Source: Bombardia bombarda
Lineage: Eukaryota; Ascomycota; Sordariomycetes; Sordariales; Lasiosphaeriaceae
Direction of reading: 5' to 3'
Length of the DNA: 64,000 nt
Assembly: GCA_030512295.1 (NCBI GenBank)
Contig: JAULSR010000004.1
Location: 682,001 to 746,000 of the forward strand
Part shown: piece after piece, positions 35,472 to 47,605 of the stretch
Layout of the letters: each line of letters begins with the position of its first letter
How positions within the stretch are numbered: position 1 is the first letter of the stretch
Translations under genes and position numbers: made by a program
The notes under the pieces: model-generated
Seen by the model: only the letters and a program-made list of their open reading frames with translations
Databases searched by the model: none
What the model was told of the DNA's origin: nothing

Positions 35472-37677
35472 ATGGTGGCCCACCACGAGCCGTTCAAGGC
35501 GCTCAGCCCGCTCGAATGGGACGCCGTCGACGGCCACGAGGACCTCTCGGAGCTCCTCTCCGACACCTTCAACCACGCGCAGGTCCTGATCGACTCGATC
35601 CCCATTCCCACCACCGCCGCCGTCACGCCCCTCAGCAACAGCAGCAGCCTTTCCGCTACGACGGGCCGAGCACGCTCCCAGACCGAATCAGCCGTCAAGG
35701 CGCCCACCCTGCGCAGCGCCAGCGCCGACACCCGCCATTCTGCCCCCCAAAATACGTCTTCGTCAGTGACGGCAACAGATCCTGCGACGGTCGCGAAGCT
35801 GCAAAAGGAGTGGAAGGAGGTGAAAGTCAATGCCAAGGACAACCCGCTAGGGATCAGCGTGTATAAGCTCAGCGCCAAGGACGGCAAGGGCGCGTGGTTC
35901 GCCCGTCGCAGTCTGCACCATGGTTTGTCGTTTGACAAGTGGAAGCTAGCGCTGGAGAAGGAGTTTGCCGAGACGCTGGCGAGGTGTGGTCCTGATGGGC
36001 AGCCTGGGTCGGGGAATATTCGCGGAATTGGGGCAGAGAAGAGGGTGGAGAGGAAGGTGGTGGAGGGGAAGGGGGCCTTGGAGTGTGAGTATTTTTCCTT
36101 TGTCTCTTCCCTCATTTTCTCCTGAGGATGGGTTGGGCTGATTTGTTGCTGTAGTGTTCCATGTCTCGGCCAGGTTTCCAGGTCCGACGACGCCGCGCGA
36201 CTTTGTGCCGCTGCTTCTCATGTCGGCTGATTCTTTTTCTGGAACCGCAAAATCATCTGGTACCAAACGACAGCCGAGACAGTTCATGCTGGTGTCGAGG
36301 CCCTGCGCACACCCTGAGTGTCCTCCGAGGCAGGGCTTCATCCGCGGACAGTATGAGTCGGTCGAGGTCATCCGCGAGGTGCCGCTTGAGAAGCCGGCGC
36401 CCCTTAGGAGAGCAAGGTCGTCGGTCGATCTAACTAGGGAAGAACTCAAGCCGGAAAGTCTCGACGGCACCATGGCTAAGGAGGCGGTCTTGCGTTCTGC
36501 TAACAGGGCGGCAGCAGCGGCGGCGGCGGCTGCAGATGAAGACCCGGACGAGCCAGAGATGGCCATCGAGTGGTTCATGGTGACGCGGAGTGACCCTGGT
36601 GGCAGCGTGCCCCGGTTCATGGTAGAAAAAGGCACACCAGGCGGCATCACCAACGACGCTGGCCGGTTTCTCAAGTGGCTGGCGACCAAGGAAATTGATG
36701 ATCTCAAAACCACCGTCGACGCCGTGGACCTCAGCCCTCAGCAAAGGTCACAGACAGACGTCCCAGCCTCCTCCTCGACAGATAAAAAGGCACAAAGCAA
36801 AAGTACTGCTACAACTGCTACAACACAACAGAGCCCAATCAATAACACGACAGAGTCTCGGCAGCAGGCAGAATCGCCCCCATCAGGCTTCTACGGCATG
36901 ATCGCCGGCGCGCTGGGCGTCGCCGGCTCAGTCGTCGCCAACAGGGTGGCCGCCTTCGCAGGTTCAGCTATGGGCACCGACGACGAAGACTACAACGCCG
37001 CCGCCGCCGCCGCCGACGCAGAGACCACTACAGACGATGACAGCGACGACGACGACAGCCTCTCAAATCACAGCTACGTCTCCGCAGAAGAGGGGGATAA
37101 ATCCGTCTCCGTCTCCGCAGCTTCTGCCTCCGTTGCCGATCTCACGTCGATCCGCTCCGTCCGCTCCGGCCTCTCAGAAAACTCACAGACTCCCGCCACT
37201 GCGCCCACCACTTCCTCGTCAGCCGCCAACGCTCAACATGAAAAGGAGCTCAAGAAGCTCCAAGCCCGCCGTCACAAGCTCCAGGAAAAGATGGAGCGCG
37301 CCCGCGAGCGCGCCTCGTCCAAAGCCCGCCGCGACAACGAGACCAACACGGACAAGGACGCCCAGGCGCTAGCTAAGCTACGCGAGAAGCACGGGCGCGA
37401 CATGGCGCGCCAGGAAGAGAAGTTTCAGCGGGACATGCGCCGGCTCGAAGAGAAGAGGCGGCACGAGGAGAAAAGGGCCGAGGAGAGGAAGAGGAAGGCG
37501 GTCGAGAGGCAGGAGAAGGCCAACGTGCAGATGGAGCTTGAGCGGTTGAGGGCAGAGCGGGACGTGGCGAGGAAGGAGATTGAGCTGCTCAAGGGGCAGG
37601 TTGGGGAGCTGCAGGCGCAGAATACGATGCTTGTGGCGAGGCTGGGGAAGTTGGGGGTTGGGCAGGCGGATGTTTGA
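35472..37677 (+). CDS. DUF3074 / START-like domain protein with C-terminal coiled coil
   Basis: Two exons, 35472-36084 and 36155-37677 (GTGAGT...CTGTAG, T+TG making Leu); 711 aa. The START-like DUF3074 domain (about residues 110-425) includes KGAWFARRSLHHGLSFDKWK, LFHVSARFPGPTTPRDFVPL, QFMLVSRPCAHPECPPRQGF and AIEWFMVTRSDPGGSVPRFM. This family is fungal and related to lipid-binding START folds, but its ligand is unknown. A Gly/Ala-rich segment (SGFYGMIAGALGVAGSVVAN) might touch membranes. An acidic linker and a highly charged coiled coil of about 150 residues (KELKKLQARRHKLQEKMERA ... QVGELQAQNTMLVARLGKLG) end the protein. The START-plus-coiled-coil layout is consistent with a membrane-linked adaptor, which is inference. 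The ATG at 35472 is the first in-frame ATG. Confidence 0.85.
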
Positions 37678-38140
37678 CGGTTGATTAAGATGGGATGAAT
37701 AGGGGGGGCCTGTGTAGTACATATAGCGAGGGAGGGAATTTTATGCAGAGATGAATATGGATATGGATAGGGATAAGAGGAATACATATGAGTGAGAATA
37801 ATTAACTGGATGATAATGTGGAATTATGTTAGTGATCTTTATGAAGTATGTGCACTCGTATATTTCAAGATAGTTGCCAGGCGAACCCCTTCTTGTTGCT
37901 GTTTTGTCTCCAGGCGTTGTAAAGACGACTTTTCATTTCAATACAGTATGCTTTCCTCCTTAACTATCATCCCAAGTACATCAATTTTTGCCATCAGCAT
38001 ATGTTCCCCAAAACAGAAATAACCCCAACCTTTCATTTACCCTTGGAAACCATACAAGAACATTACAACATACAAAGCATATAAACATCAACTTTCCAAA
38101 ACAACAAAACCAACAATATACCTACACACTAACCAAACCA
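37678..38140. other. Intergenic between convergent 3' ends
   Basis: AT-rich, probable 3' UTRs and polyadenylation regions of the DUF3074 gene and the alcohol oxidase gene. No gene seen. Confidence 0.6.
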
Positions 38141-40869
38141 TCACATATCACCCTTCAACTCCCCCGCCACCCCTCGCGCAATCCAATCCGCAATCGCCAT
38201 GTTCGTCACCATGGGATTCACCCCACTCGCGCTCGGGAAAACACTAGCATCAGCAACAAACAAGCCCCTGGCGCCCCAGACCCTGCCGCGCGGGTCCACG
38301 ACGCCGGCGCCCGCGTGACTGCTCATCCGACAGGTGCCCATCTGGTGCGCCGTCACGAAAGGCGCATAAGGCGGCTGGTTGCCGACGGCGCGCACGTGGG
38401 CGAGCCAGGCTGTGAACGCCGCGTCGGTGATGCCCGGGTCTACTTTGCTCGCACTGCCTTCTTTTTCGCTGTTATTGAGAGTCGTCTCGCGGATAAAAGG
38501 CTTCACCCCGGGCAAAAAAGCCCGGATCTCAGTGGCACCTGTGATGTAGCAGATTTTGGCGAGGGCGACGACGCCGTCAAGGATGTGTGCGGCGTCGAAG
38601 GCCGAGGGGGTGTAGTCAATGGAGGGTTTGCCGGTGATGGGGTTGGGGAAGACGCTGCCTGTATCGCGGTCGCGGACGAGTGAGATGAAACCGCTGAGGT
38701 GGCGGTAGCGCAAGGCGGCCATCTTGTAGTCCAGGCCGCTTTGCCAGGGCATACTTGATAGGAATGCGTAGGGCTGGGGGGACAGTCAGTAGTTACATTG
38801 CCTCTTTGGTTGCCCATAGTGTAGGATGTGGAGAAGGAGACATAGCGGTGTATTATTGGAAAAAGGAGTGACAAGAAACATACCAGCATGCAAGTCCCTT
38901 CCAGCTTCACCCCGTGGCCTTTTCCATCGAGATTTTCGTAGCTGGTGTTCACGCTGGTGATGATACCCCCTGGACAACAGTCTCGGTCAGTCGATGCAAC
39001 ATACAAGGAACAAGAGACATCTTTCTGTCACGAAACTTACCCTCCCAAGGCCTCACATCTTCCTCGTAATAAGCGCCAACAAAGTTGACAGGGTGAAGAT
39101 GCAAGTTACGGCCAATGTGCGGGTTCTATCAACCAGTCAGCCACCAATACTTGTGCCGTTTGTCAGCTTTTGGAATGGTCGTAGCACTTACCGTCAAGCC
39201 GCTCCTCATGAGAACCAACGGACTATTCAAACTCCCAGAAGAAATAATCACTTTCTTCGCATGCACAACCACCTTACGCGTCCTCCTATCCTCGACACGT
39301 CCGCCCACCCCGCCGCTGGCATTTCTCGAAGTCCACGTGCCCACAATGCCAGTTGCACGCTTCACCCCAGACGACGACGAAGTCCCATCATCCCACAAGA
39401 CCTTATCCACGGCAAACCCCTCCACAAACCTCGCTCCCTTCTTCGCCGCCGCAGGCAGCCAGCTCACAGCCGGCCCCTGCTTCTCACCGCTTCCACACCC
39501 CAAATGGCAATGCCCACACCAATGCTCGCCGCCACCGCTGTTCTGCGGACACGCCTTGGCATGCCACCCTAGCTTGCGCGAGCCATCCAGCAACACCCGC
39601 CCCCGATGTGACTGCCGCACGCTGGCATCGCTGACGCCCATGAAGGCGCACACCCTGTCCAGACAGTGCTGGAACTCGGCCGTCTCGAAGAAGGGCAGGC
39701 CGTGGTCCTCGGCCCACTCGCGGCGGACGTAGCCCTGGGTCTGCAGGCTGACGCTCCAGTTGACGGTGCCGCCGCCGCCCCAGCACGAGCCGGCGACGGC
39801 AGTGACAGAACCGTCGACGCTGTTGATGGCGCCCTGGTTCTCGTACAGGTGGTGCGCCGCCTGGTCCTGCGGCATGGGCAGCTGCGAGGGCGGGAAGTAG
39901 TAGCCCTTGTCGACGACCAGCACGCGGTGGCCGGCGTCTGCGAGTATCTTGGCGCAGACACCGCCGCCGCAGCCGGAGCCGACTATGACCACGTCTGTGT
40001 CCAGGACTGCGGGCGGTAGCCCGTCGGCATGGGCATCATTGGCAGCGTGGGCATCGCTGAACTGGATGAAGGCAAAGTCCTGGGCCACGCCGTCCGAGGC
40101 CCAGTTGTGCGGCACGTCGGGGTAGCCCGTGACCTGCTTGAAGAGCGAGCTCGAGTGAAGCCATGCGGCCTTGCCCAGGAGGGTGAAGGTCTTGAACAGC
40201 ACGCGGGGCGTGCCAAACCAGGACGCGCCCCAGCTCTGCAGGATGGCTTCGCGGATGTGGACGGGCTGGTCTTGGATGGGGGTCAGGTAACCTGTCAGAA
40301 GTAGGCTCCCGGGTCGCGTCCTGTTATGCCATTATTGTTAGAATGTATGCATTTATTTGCTTTACGGGCTGGTGGTCTGGGTCAAATCATGTAAATTTGG
40401 AGTATAGTATGTCTTTCTTTCTGTGTCCCTTCTCTTACAAATGTCCAGTGATCACCACGGATTATATAAGACTAAGTAAGGTAGATGCTTTTGCTTACGA
40501 TAACGCACTCAGCACACCGCCGAGCTTCCGCCTAGCACCGTCGGGCACGGTGCTGAGGGTTCTTCGGACGGCAGTCACATAGCCTGGGTCCGCCGACGGC
40601 CGGTCCGCGAGATATGCCTTCAAACTCTGGGCCGACGGAGGCTCCACCATGCATGTCTGTGTCCGCTCGACAAGCGCGCTAAACTCGCCGTCTGGGATGC
40701 CCTGCTGGGCCATGCCATCCTTGACGTCCGTCGCTGCCATGATGGAAGGCACCACGGCGTCTAGCACGGCCAATAGCACGGCCCATTGCGTCTCATCGAA
40801 AAACTCGCCGGCTGGCGGCGGTGGCATCCCAGGCGGGCTGGGACGACCGCGCGTGGAGGTGGTAGACAT
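38141..40869 (-). CDS. Long-chain fatty alcohol oxidase (GMC flavoprotein)
   Basis: Five exons on the minus strand: 40869-40499, 40320-39192, 39125-39041, 38969-38884 and 38773-38141; 767 aa, normal for fungal FAO. The N-terminal helical region (EFFDETQWAVLLAVLDAVVP) is typical of alcohol oxidases of this type. The FAD-binding GMC motif is VVIVGSGCGGGVCAKILADA followed by HRVLVVDKG. Next comes GSCWGGGGTVNWSVSLQTQG. The C-terminal GMC domain has PFVTAHQMGTCRMSSHAGAG, with its active-site His, and FVADASVFPSASGVNPMVTN, with the partner Asn. The enzyme oxidises long-chain alcohols to aldehydes, making H2O2, in omega-oxidation of alkanes and fatty acids. It is normally peroxisomal or ER membrane-bound. 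No C-terminal SKL is present. It is divergent from the ELO gene across a 2.1-kb gap. Confidence 0.92.
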
Positions 40870-42952
40870 GTCAGGCGGAAAGGAAAAGAGGGCGGGCGGA
40901 CGAACTGAGCTGTGGGTTCAAAAGTATAATCTTAACTTGCCTTCTGATTGGTATCCGTACCGAAAAAAAAGTTAAAAGTCAAGATGGCATATAGTGGCGC
41001 CGAACATGGCAGCCATGACAGATGGATTCTGGAGATTGAGCGGATGAACCAAGATTCGGTCTCTCGCTGTTCTGCTCCTCATTCGCACTATGGCCCTTAC
41101 CCAGGTAATTGAACCTCGGCTTGATTCAGGTAAGCTCTAGACTTCCAGACGCGCTTTGTTCCCACGCAGCAGACTGGGAAATCCTTTGAACAAAGCCACA
41201 GGCGTTACAGTGCGTCTTGTACGTGCGTATCCCCGCACTAGTGAGGGGTTGGTCGCCTTTCGATGCAAATCGACCGCTTCGAGGCTTCGAAGCGACGATT
41301 TTCTGCGCTCTTTCCTTTTTGGGATGAGGAGTGGAAGACTGGGGAGGTGATGAAATGGATCTGCAGGGGGCCATGATGGAATGGTCAGAGCTCAGATGGG
41401 TTAAGGTACTTACTTTTATTTTTATGTAAGCATGCGGTGCTACCCTTGCTCGCCTTTGGCACAAAGTACCTTCGTACTTTTATCCCATGAAGCATGCCTT
41501 AGGTCCGTCCCGGGGGGCGGGAGCTGTCATGCAGGAAGGGTCGGGTGTTGGGGAAATGTGGATCTCGCGAACGTGCTGCTAGAATTGTTGAACTCTTGTC
41601 AGCGAATTGAAGGGGAAGCAATTCTCTGCCTGTGGAACCCCGACTCGCGCAGCCTCGGGCCAAAAAGACGACACTCCTCTGAACTTCTGATTTCCCATTC
41701 ATGCCATTGCGCCGCAAACATGGCATTTCTCCCGTGAAGAGACAGGCAAGACAGGGCTAGCATAGTGGGAAGCTTGTGCGCCGTCCCCATCAAAGAAAGC
41801 TTCGGGCTCCTTATCGCAGACCGAGGGATGCAACCTCCAGTCCACCGCTATCTGATAACCCCACAATCTGTTTTAAACCTTGGGAATTTTGGGAAGCTGC
41901 TGCCAACGCCCAGCAAGTCAACAATAGTCAACAGACCGTGACGCCCTTGCCGTCGTTTGCGTTTGCTCACTGGCTTATGACTGCCCTCCCTTGGGCTGTT
42001 TTCAATGCTCATGCAGCCACCCTTGTCCGGATTCCAGAACAAGTGAAGGCACGACGCAAATTTCAGCTGCGAACATGAAAGCCCCATCGCCATTTCCGCC
42101 ACATCCGCTTGGCCAATTATCCAACAACAACCTGGCTCAGCAAACCATGAGGTGATCAACAATGTCTAGAGACACATCGACTCTTTCAACGGGTCATCGG
42201 TGACCCTTCCTCAAGGCCCCGTCTCCAAATTCCGAGGCTCTGGACTTTGGTGCTTACAGCGCCGGTGGGCCCTCTATCTTTTTCTCTCAGGATTTCATGG
42301 AGCCTGTCAAGTGTCTTCCCCATGGACCTCCGATCCACAACCTGATTGTTGATTGCTTGGTTCCCTGCCATACGTGATGGTCAAGGTAAGGTCGCAAGCA
42401 GGTAGGGCATTTCATATTGGTTGAATGTCACCACGGAGGCAAGTGTGACCATGCGCCCTTTCCAACAAAATCTACACGTCAGGGTGCAGGTACAATAAGG
42501 ACCAATCAGTGCTGCTGCTGCCGCCGCTTTCCTTCTGCCGTTCTCCCATCCCTTCGGTCCCATCTTCATTCCTGTGTTGTTGGCAGCTTTACTACAGGCT
42601 TAGTCGGCTACAGGTTACTACTAATCGGTACATAAACAAAAAGTCTGATATTTTCTTTTCGGCTTTTTTTTCTTCTCGTTGCCTCATCCTTCTCTGCTTC
42701 CGAGGGTCCAGGTGCGATATTTATGCCACTGCGGTGCTGTTACTGGTCCATCTGCCGAGCCGCCTACAGACAACCCCTGGCTAGTGTGACAGGCATATTG
42801 GGGCGATCTGGAAAACGTTGGGATTTTGAGATCTTGAATATCACAAAACCAAGAGACTGTCCTCGACGCACTCGAGGTTAATTCTTATCCGGATCACCCA
42901 AAAAACACCCAATTGATTGCTTAGGGCTCGCAAGAAGCTTACAGTAACTACA
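40870..42952. other. Divergent intergenic region (alcohol oxidase / elongase)
   Basis: About 2.1 kb that should hold both promoters. No open frame looks coding. CCTCGG-like and GC-rich motifs are scattered, but I cannot assign a factor. Confidence 0.5.
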
Positions 42953-44400
42953 ATGGCGTTCGAAGCCTCTGCCTTCTTGGGCCTTCCCTCGCCCTCCCTC
43001 TTCAAGTTCCCTCCCGGCAGCGAACCCTCCTTCGTGACCCCGCCCCCACCGGCCTCGCTCGCTTCGGCCCCACCATTCGACATCCCGAACCACATCTACC
43101 AGGCCGTCCTCGACCCGCGTGTGCCCATCACCATCGCCGTCGTCTACGCCATCACCGCCAAGCTCTGCAACGTCTACAACAAGTCGACCAACAAGAAGCC
43201 TTGGGCCATCAGCAAGTACCGCGTCTTCGACTGGTTCGTCATCGCACACAATGTCTTTCTCGCTGTCTACTCCATGTGGACTTGGTGGGGCATGTTCAAC
43301 GGCCTTCGTCGCACCATGGTCAGCCCCCTAGGCCCCGATGGCCTCGCTGGCTACATCGACTCGGTCTGCCAGGTGATCGGCCCCAAGGGTCTGGGCAACT
43401 CGCTTTTCTTCGACGAGAAGACGCAGTCTTGGTTCTCGTACAACCCCGACGTCGCACTGTCCACTGATGGCACCCCCAGCGCCTTCGACACCGGCCGCAT
43501 GTGGAACGAGGGCCTCGCCTTCTACGGCTGGCTCTTCTACCTTAGCAAGTTCTACGAGGTTCTCGACACCTTCATCATCCTTGCCAAGGGCAAGTACAGC
43601 TCTACTCTGCAGACTTACCACCACGCTGGTGCTATGATGTGCATGTGGGCCGGTATGCGCTACATGTCCGCTCCCATCTGGCTGTTTGTCTTCTTCAACT
43701 CCTTCATCCACTCCATCATGGTAAGTTCTTTGAGACCCTGCCCCTTAATAAATCGTATGTTGCCAGCATCGAGACTAATTTGTTCAAACAGTACACATAC
43801 TTCACCGTTACCGCGTTCCGCATCCGTGTGCCTCTGGCCTTCAAGCGTCTGCTCACGTCGCTACAAATCACCCAGTTCATTGTTGGCGGCTCGTACGCCA
43901 TGATTCACTCTTTCGTGTCGTACACCATCCCCGTCGCCGCTTCCTCGTCCGAGACTGAGGCTGCTGCCACTGCCTCCGCCGCCGTTAATGGCTCGGCTAC
44001 CCCCATCCTGCATAACGATGCCAAGATTGCCTACACCGGCAGGAAGGAGGTCCCTTGCGTCACCACCACCGGTGGCACCTTTGCCGTCTGGCTCAACGTG
44101 GTCTACCTCGCCCCCCTCACCTACCTGTTCGTCAGCTTCTTCATCGAGAGCTACCTGCGCCGCAGCAAGGCCGACAAGAAGGTGTCCGCCATCAAGGGCG
44201 TCGATGACCGCCGCATGAGCAACAGCGTCATCATGGCTGAGAAGGCCGGCTGGGAGGCCGCGCAAAAGACCAACCGTGAGGTGTACGGCGAGAGCAACGA
44301 GGAGGCTATTGTTGAGGACGTTGCTGCCCCCCGCGTCAGCTTGAGAGGAAAGCCCGCGCCCAAGGCGGCGAACGGAAGAGCGCTGCGCAACCGTCAATGA
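42953..44400 (+). CDS. ELO-family very-long-chain fatty acid elongase
   Basis: Two exons, 42953-43720 and 43792-44400 (ATG|GTAAGT...AACAG|TAC); 458 aa. The ELO domain has about seven membrane segments. Conserved blocks are WFVIAHNVFLAVYSMWTWWG, YGWLFYLSKFYEVLDTFIIL, the catalytic histidine box QTYHHAG (HxxHH-type position) with MMCMWAGMRYMSAP, and VFFNSFIHSIM-YTYFTVTAF. The enzyme is the 3-ketoacyl-CoA synthase of the ER elongation cycle that makes long-chain acyl groups for sphingolipids. The C-terminus is longer than in yeast Elo2/3 and ends in a Lys/Arg-rich tail (LRGKPAPKAANGRALRNRQ), consistent with ER retention. An Ala/Ser-rich loop near residue 330 lies between two membrane helices. 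The start ATG follows CTACA and fits the family N-terminus. Confidence 0.93.
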
Positions 44401-45194
44401 TGAGTTGAAGTCATGATGTTGGGGTTTTTAGAAGCCGCTCCCCTTTCTCGCTCATGATGTTTTGATCCAAGAGATACGTCATGAAAGAAGAGGATGAATG
44501 AAAGCCAGGAATTAATTCTATCGAAAATTTGGATAGGGGTTGGGGGTTGGAAAAGGGGGGGGCAACAGGCGGGGTTACGGGTATCTGGGTCTCTCTTGTT
44601 GTGTGTTTGTTTACTGCATCATTTGCTGTGTATTGTTGATCTTCTCCATCTTATTCGAGAGATGATTGATGGCATTTCAAAGAGGAGTAAGCGAGTATCA
44701 TTACTACTATTACTGTACAAATGGATGAGCGAAGAAATGTGTTTTTATGAATGGTCTTGTCGCCAACGGGAAAAAAGAAGGAAAGGAGGCGGGTTAGACA
44801 AGAGGATTGACTGACAGACACAGACGCTATTATTGCATAGATTCGGCGCGCTTGGGCTACATGAAAAGAATGAAATAATAATTAAAAGTCAAATATTTTC
44901 TGCTGTTGAGTGACTTGGGGCATAGAGTGTACGCACATACAGACTATATTACCACCTTGGTCGGGTGGGAGATGATACAAAAGAGGGAGTGAGTAACCCA
45001 AATGAAGCTCTGATATAGTCGCTATTCAAAATCGTTGGATCTCTCAAAAAACAATTGGGAAATAAAACAATGAAATGAACTCGGTCGACAACAGGATGGA
45101 TGCCCAACACCGAAAAAAAAACATGACAATAATCACATGTTATTATTGATTGTATTTTCTCAACTTAAAAAGTACACGGACAGCGGATCGGATC

Positions 45195-45221
45195 GGGATC
45201 CGCACAGAACCTGCGGATCCC
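45195..45221. repeat. Perfect hairpin, 10-bp stem
   Basis: Arms GGGATCCGCA and TGCGGATCCC with a 7-nt loop, downstream of the elongase gene and in the convergent 3' region. Confidence 0.85.
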
Positions 45222-46510
45222 CGTTCCTTTACATACACAGAAACACAAGGATAGGTCGCCGAAGCGCCTACAAACCACAAAGCATGTGTATGTAAGCGGC
45301 GGGACATACGAGTCAGCCAATCAAAGTGAATGCGGGGAACAATCTGATGTCTGATGCCTGTCAAGCACTGTGGCTCATGGTGTGTAAAGTCTAGGGTACG
45401 GCATGTACAGTACAGTGGTGGATCTATAATAGCAGATGGTTAGCAGGTACATCTGCAATGCAAGTTGGAAAGTTACTTTAGGTTGACAGTAGTTGCGATA
45501 GCAGGTCAGGTAGGTAGACTGTAGGTAATCATTACGGCACACTTACATCTCCCCATCATCCCCCATCAACTCACTCTACGTAAACATCACCAATCAATAA
45601 CAGCCAGAAAAGGTAAAAGACAGAAGCACTGAAAACGGGTATAATGTTATCCACTGTATACCTCCTCTCATCACTCTGTGGCCAGCCTTAGCTGGGTAGC
45701 TGCTCGGTCATTATGACCTATCCATCTAAACATCCAACTCTTCCTTCTCCAACACGTCTATCCATCCTTCCTTCCAAGATATCATCTCCTCATTCCATAA
45801 TATAAAGATTACTATATCAGATCATAAAATCGACCCCATATACTACCCCATCTTCTTCTCTTCCACGCCCTGCTACCAGGAGGAGTGTGTGCTTACAACA
45901 GCACAGGGTGCCTAAGAAACCAAGGCGCTATCGAGTTAAGCCAAACTCAGCCGCCCGCCCGCCACGACTTGACAATGTAGCATTCCCGACGGGTTGCTGG
46001 TGACCCGTCCCTTAGCCATCTCCAGTCCAAGATGGTTGGGAAAAAAAGGGTCAGACTTGTAGTAACCCCCTCGACAAGTCTTTGTATCGGAGACCAACTC
46101 AATTATTGAAAGGTGACCTGGCTAGCCGGCTGATTGGTTCGCAGACGTAATGGTAGTCGAACGGCGCGCGCATGATGGGTATACAGCAGTACTGCAGAGA
46201 AAATAGAGGGGGGTCAGACGCTTACGAAACGCCTCGGACATCCCCCCAGGTATCGATCTGATTCCACAAGGAAATGTCTATGATGTAACTTCTAAATCGC
46301 TCGAGTGAGAGAAAACCTCTCCACTGCAAAAAAAAAAAAAAATTATGTAACTCTTCCCATCTAATTATTAGTTGTTGTTGCCTTCGGTCTTCATCTCGGG
46401 TCATAACGTTTCGTCGCCAGCGACAGCTCTTGGGAGCTGGTGACGGTGTCTTTCAAGCACCCATTCAGTCGACAAACTGGAGGGCGGCGATCATTAAAGG
46501 TTGTTTGTAA

Positions 46511-46525
46511 GTGTGTGTGTGTGTG
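46511..46525. repeat. (GT)7 microsatellite
   Basis: Dinucleotide repeat about 115 bp past the stop codon of the FYVE gene. Confidence 0.9.
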
Positions 46526-46637
46526 CTCCCCGGATGACGATGGGGTTCCATGAAGGAAGTCCTTCATTCGTGAAGCATCGGGGAGTGGAGCAATAGGCTA
46601 GGCGTGAATCGGTCCCAAACTAGGAGCCGTGACATCA

Positions 46638-47605
46638 TCAAAACGTGCTCCAATTCCAGTCTCTAGGCACGCTGTGAGCCACCTCGGGCATGTGCGGCCC
46701 TGGCGTGCTCGCGCTGGCGGCAGAGGTAGGGGAAGCTATGGCTGGGCTCCGGGGCGTGTCGCTGCCGTCTGATGAAATGACGCTGGACGACTGGCTGTTT
46801 GTCCTGCTACGCCAATCCTTGAACTCTGAGAAGCAGTGAGCACAGGCGCGGCTGGGCGGCGAGTGAGGGTTGTAATTCGCATCCTGGTCAAGAGGGATTT
46901 CATAAGCGCTGTGGAAGTCACAGAAGATGTTACCACATTTGCGGCAATGGTGCCGTCGGCTGAAGTAGTTGAACGACTTTTTACAGGTCGCGTGATCACA
47001 GACCGAAGACTCCTGATCAGGCTGTGGTAGTAGGAACGCAGGTCAGTAAAGGAAACAAGGAGCAGTTAGGGGTGCGATGCGCCGCAAGCCGGTCGCACGA
47101 AGGTCTGGGAAGACGAGACACGGGGTAAGGGTTGTTTGGAACATACCTTCCAATGCCTCCTTGAGGGTCCACCTGTAGGTTTGGGGAAGAGGTCGAGGTT
47201 CCAGTTGCCATCCATGCACTTGCCACTATCGCCAGTGGATCTCCTGCTCAGCCGCCCCAGTGCGCTCAAGCCGCTGAGGCTTATGAAGCTGCTGTTTGGT
47301 CGCAAGGCGCGTTCGGCCGGCTCCTCCACATCTTCCGTCTTGGCCCTAGAGGATGCCTTAGATGGAAATTCTGTAGGCCTCAAGACGGCAGGCATGTACA
47401 GCGGTCGTATCTGGCGTGTGATATAAGACTTGGGTGAGGTTGGCGAGTTGCTAGACGTGCTGAGTGGTGAGATTTGCGGGGTCTGCGTTGTTGAGGGCGA
47501 GTAAGGTGTGGGAATTGGCGACACCTGTTGAAATGGTGGTTGTTGCTGATAATGGTTGTGCTGCTGGTGGTCCGGCAGCCGAGGCATTACGAAATCGGTG
47601 GCCAT
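46638..47605 (-). CDS. Small FYVE zinc-finger protein
   Basis: Two exons on the minus strand, 47605-47147 and 47021-46638 (AAG|GTATGT...CCACAG|CCT); 280 aa. The N-terminal half is Gln/Pro/Ser/Thr-rich and disordered (MATDFVMPRLPDHQQHNHYQ). The C-terminal half has the FYVE finger with the PI3P-binding basic motif RRHHCRKCG, preceded by SSVCDHATCKKSFNYFS and followed by NIFCDFHSAYEIPL and RACAHCF. The paired Cys ligands are visible, although the WxxD lead-in before the first Cys pair is only partly recognisable (HWK-PDQ). The family binds PI3P on endosomes and vacuoles. I cannot name a specific orthologue; it is shorter than Vps27, Pib1 or EEA1-like proteins. The tail ends VPRDWNWSTF, which looks like a conserved short motif. 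Confidence 0.88.

Larger units (their letters stand above)
44401..46637. other. Intergenic between convergent 3' ends (ELO / FYVE)
   Basis: About 2.2 kb with no supportable gene. It holds a perfect 10-bp hairpin (45195-45221), a TAGGTAGG cluster (about 45505-45530), an A14 run near 46327 and a (GT)7 microsatellite (46511-46525). Confidence 0.5.
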
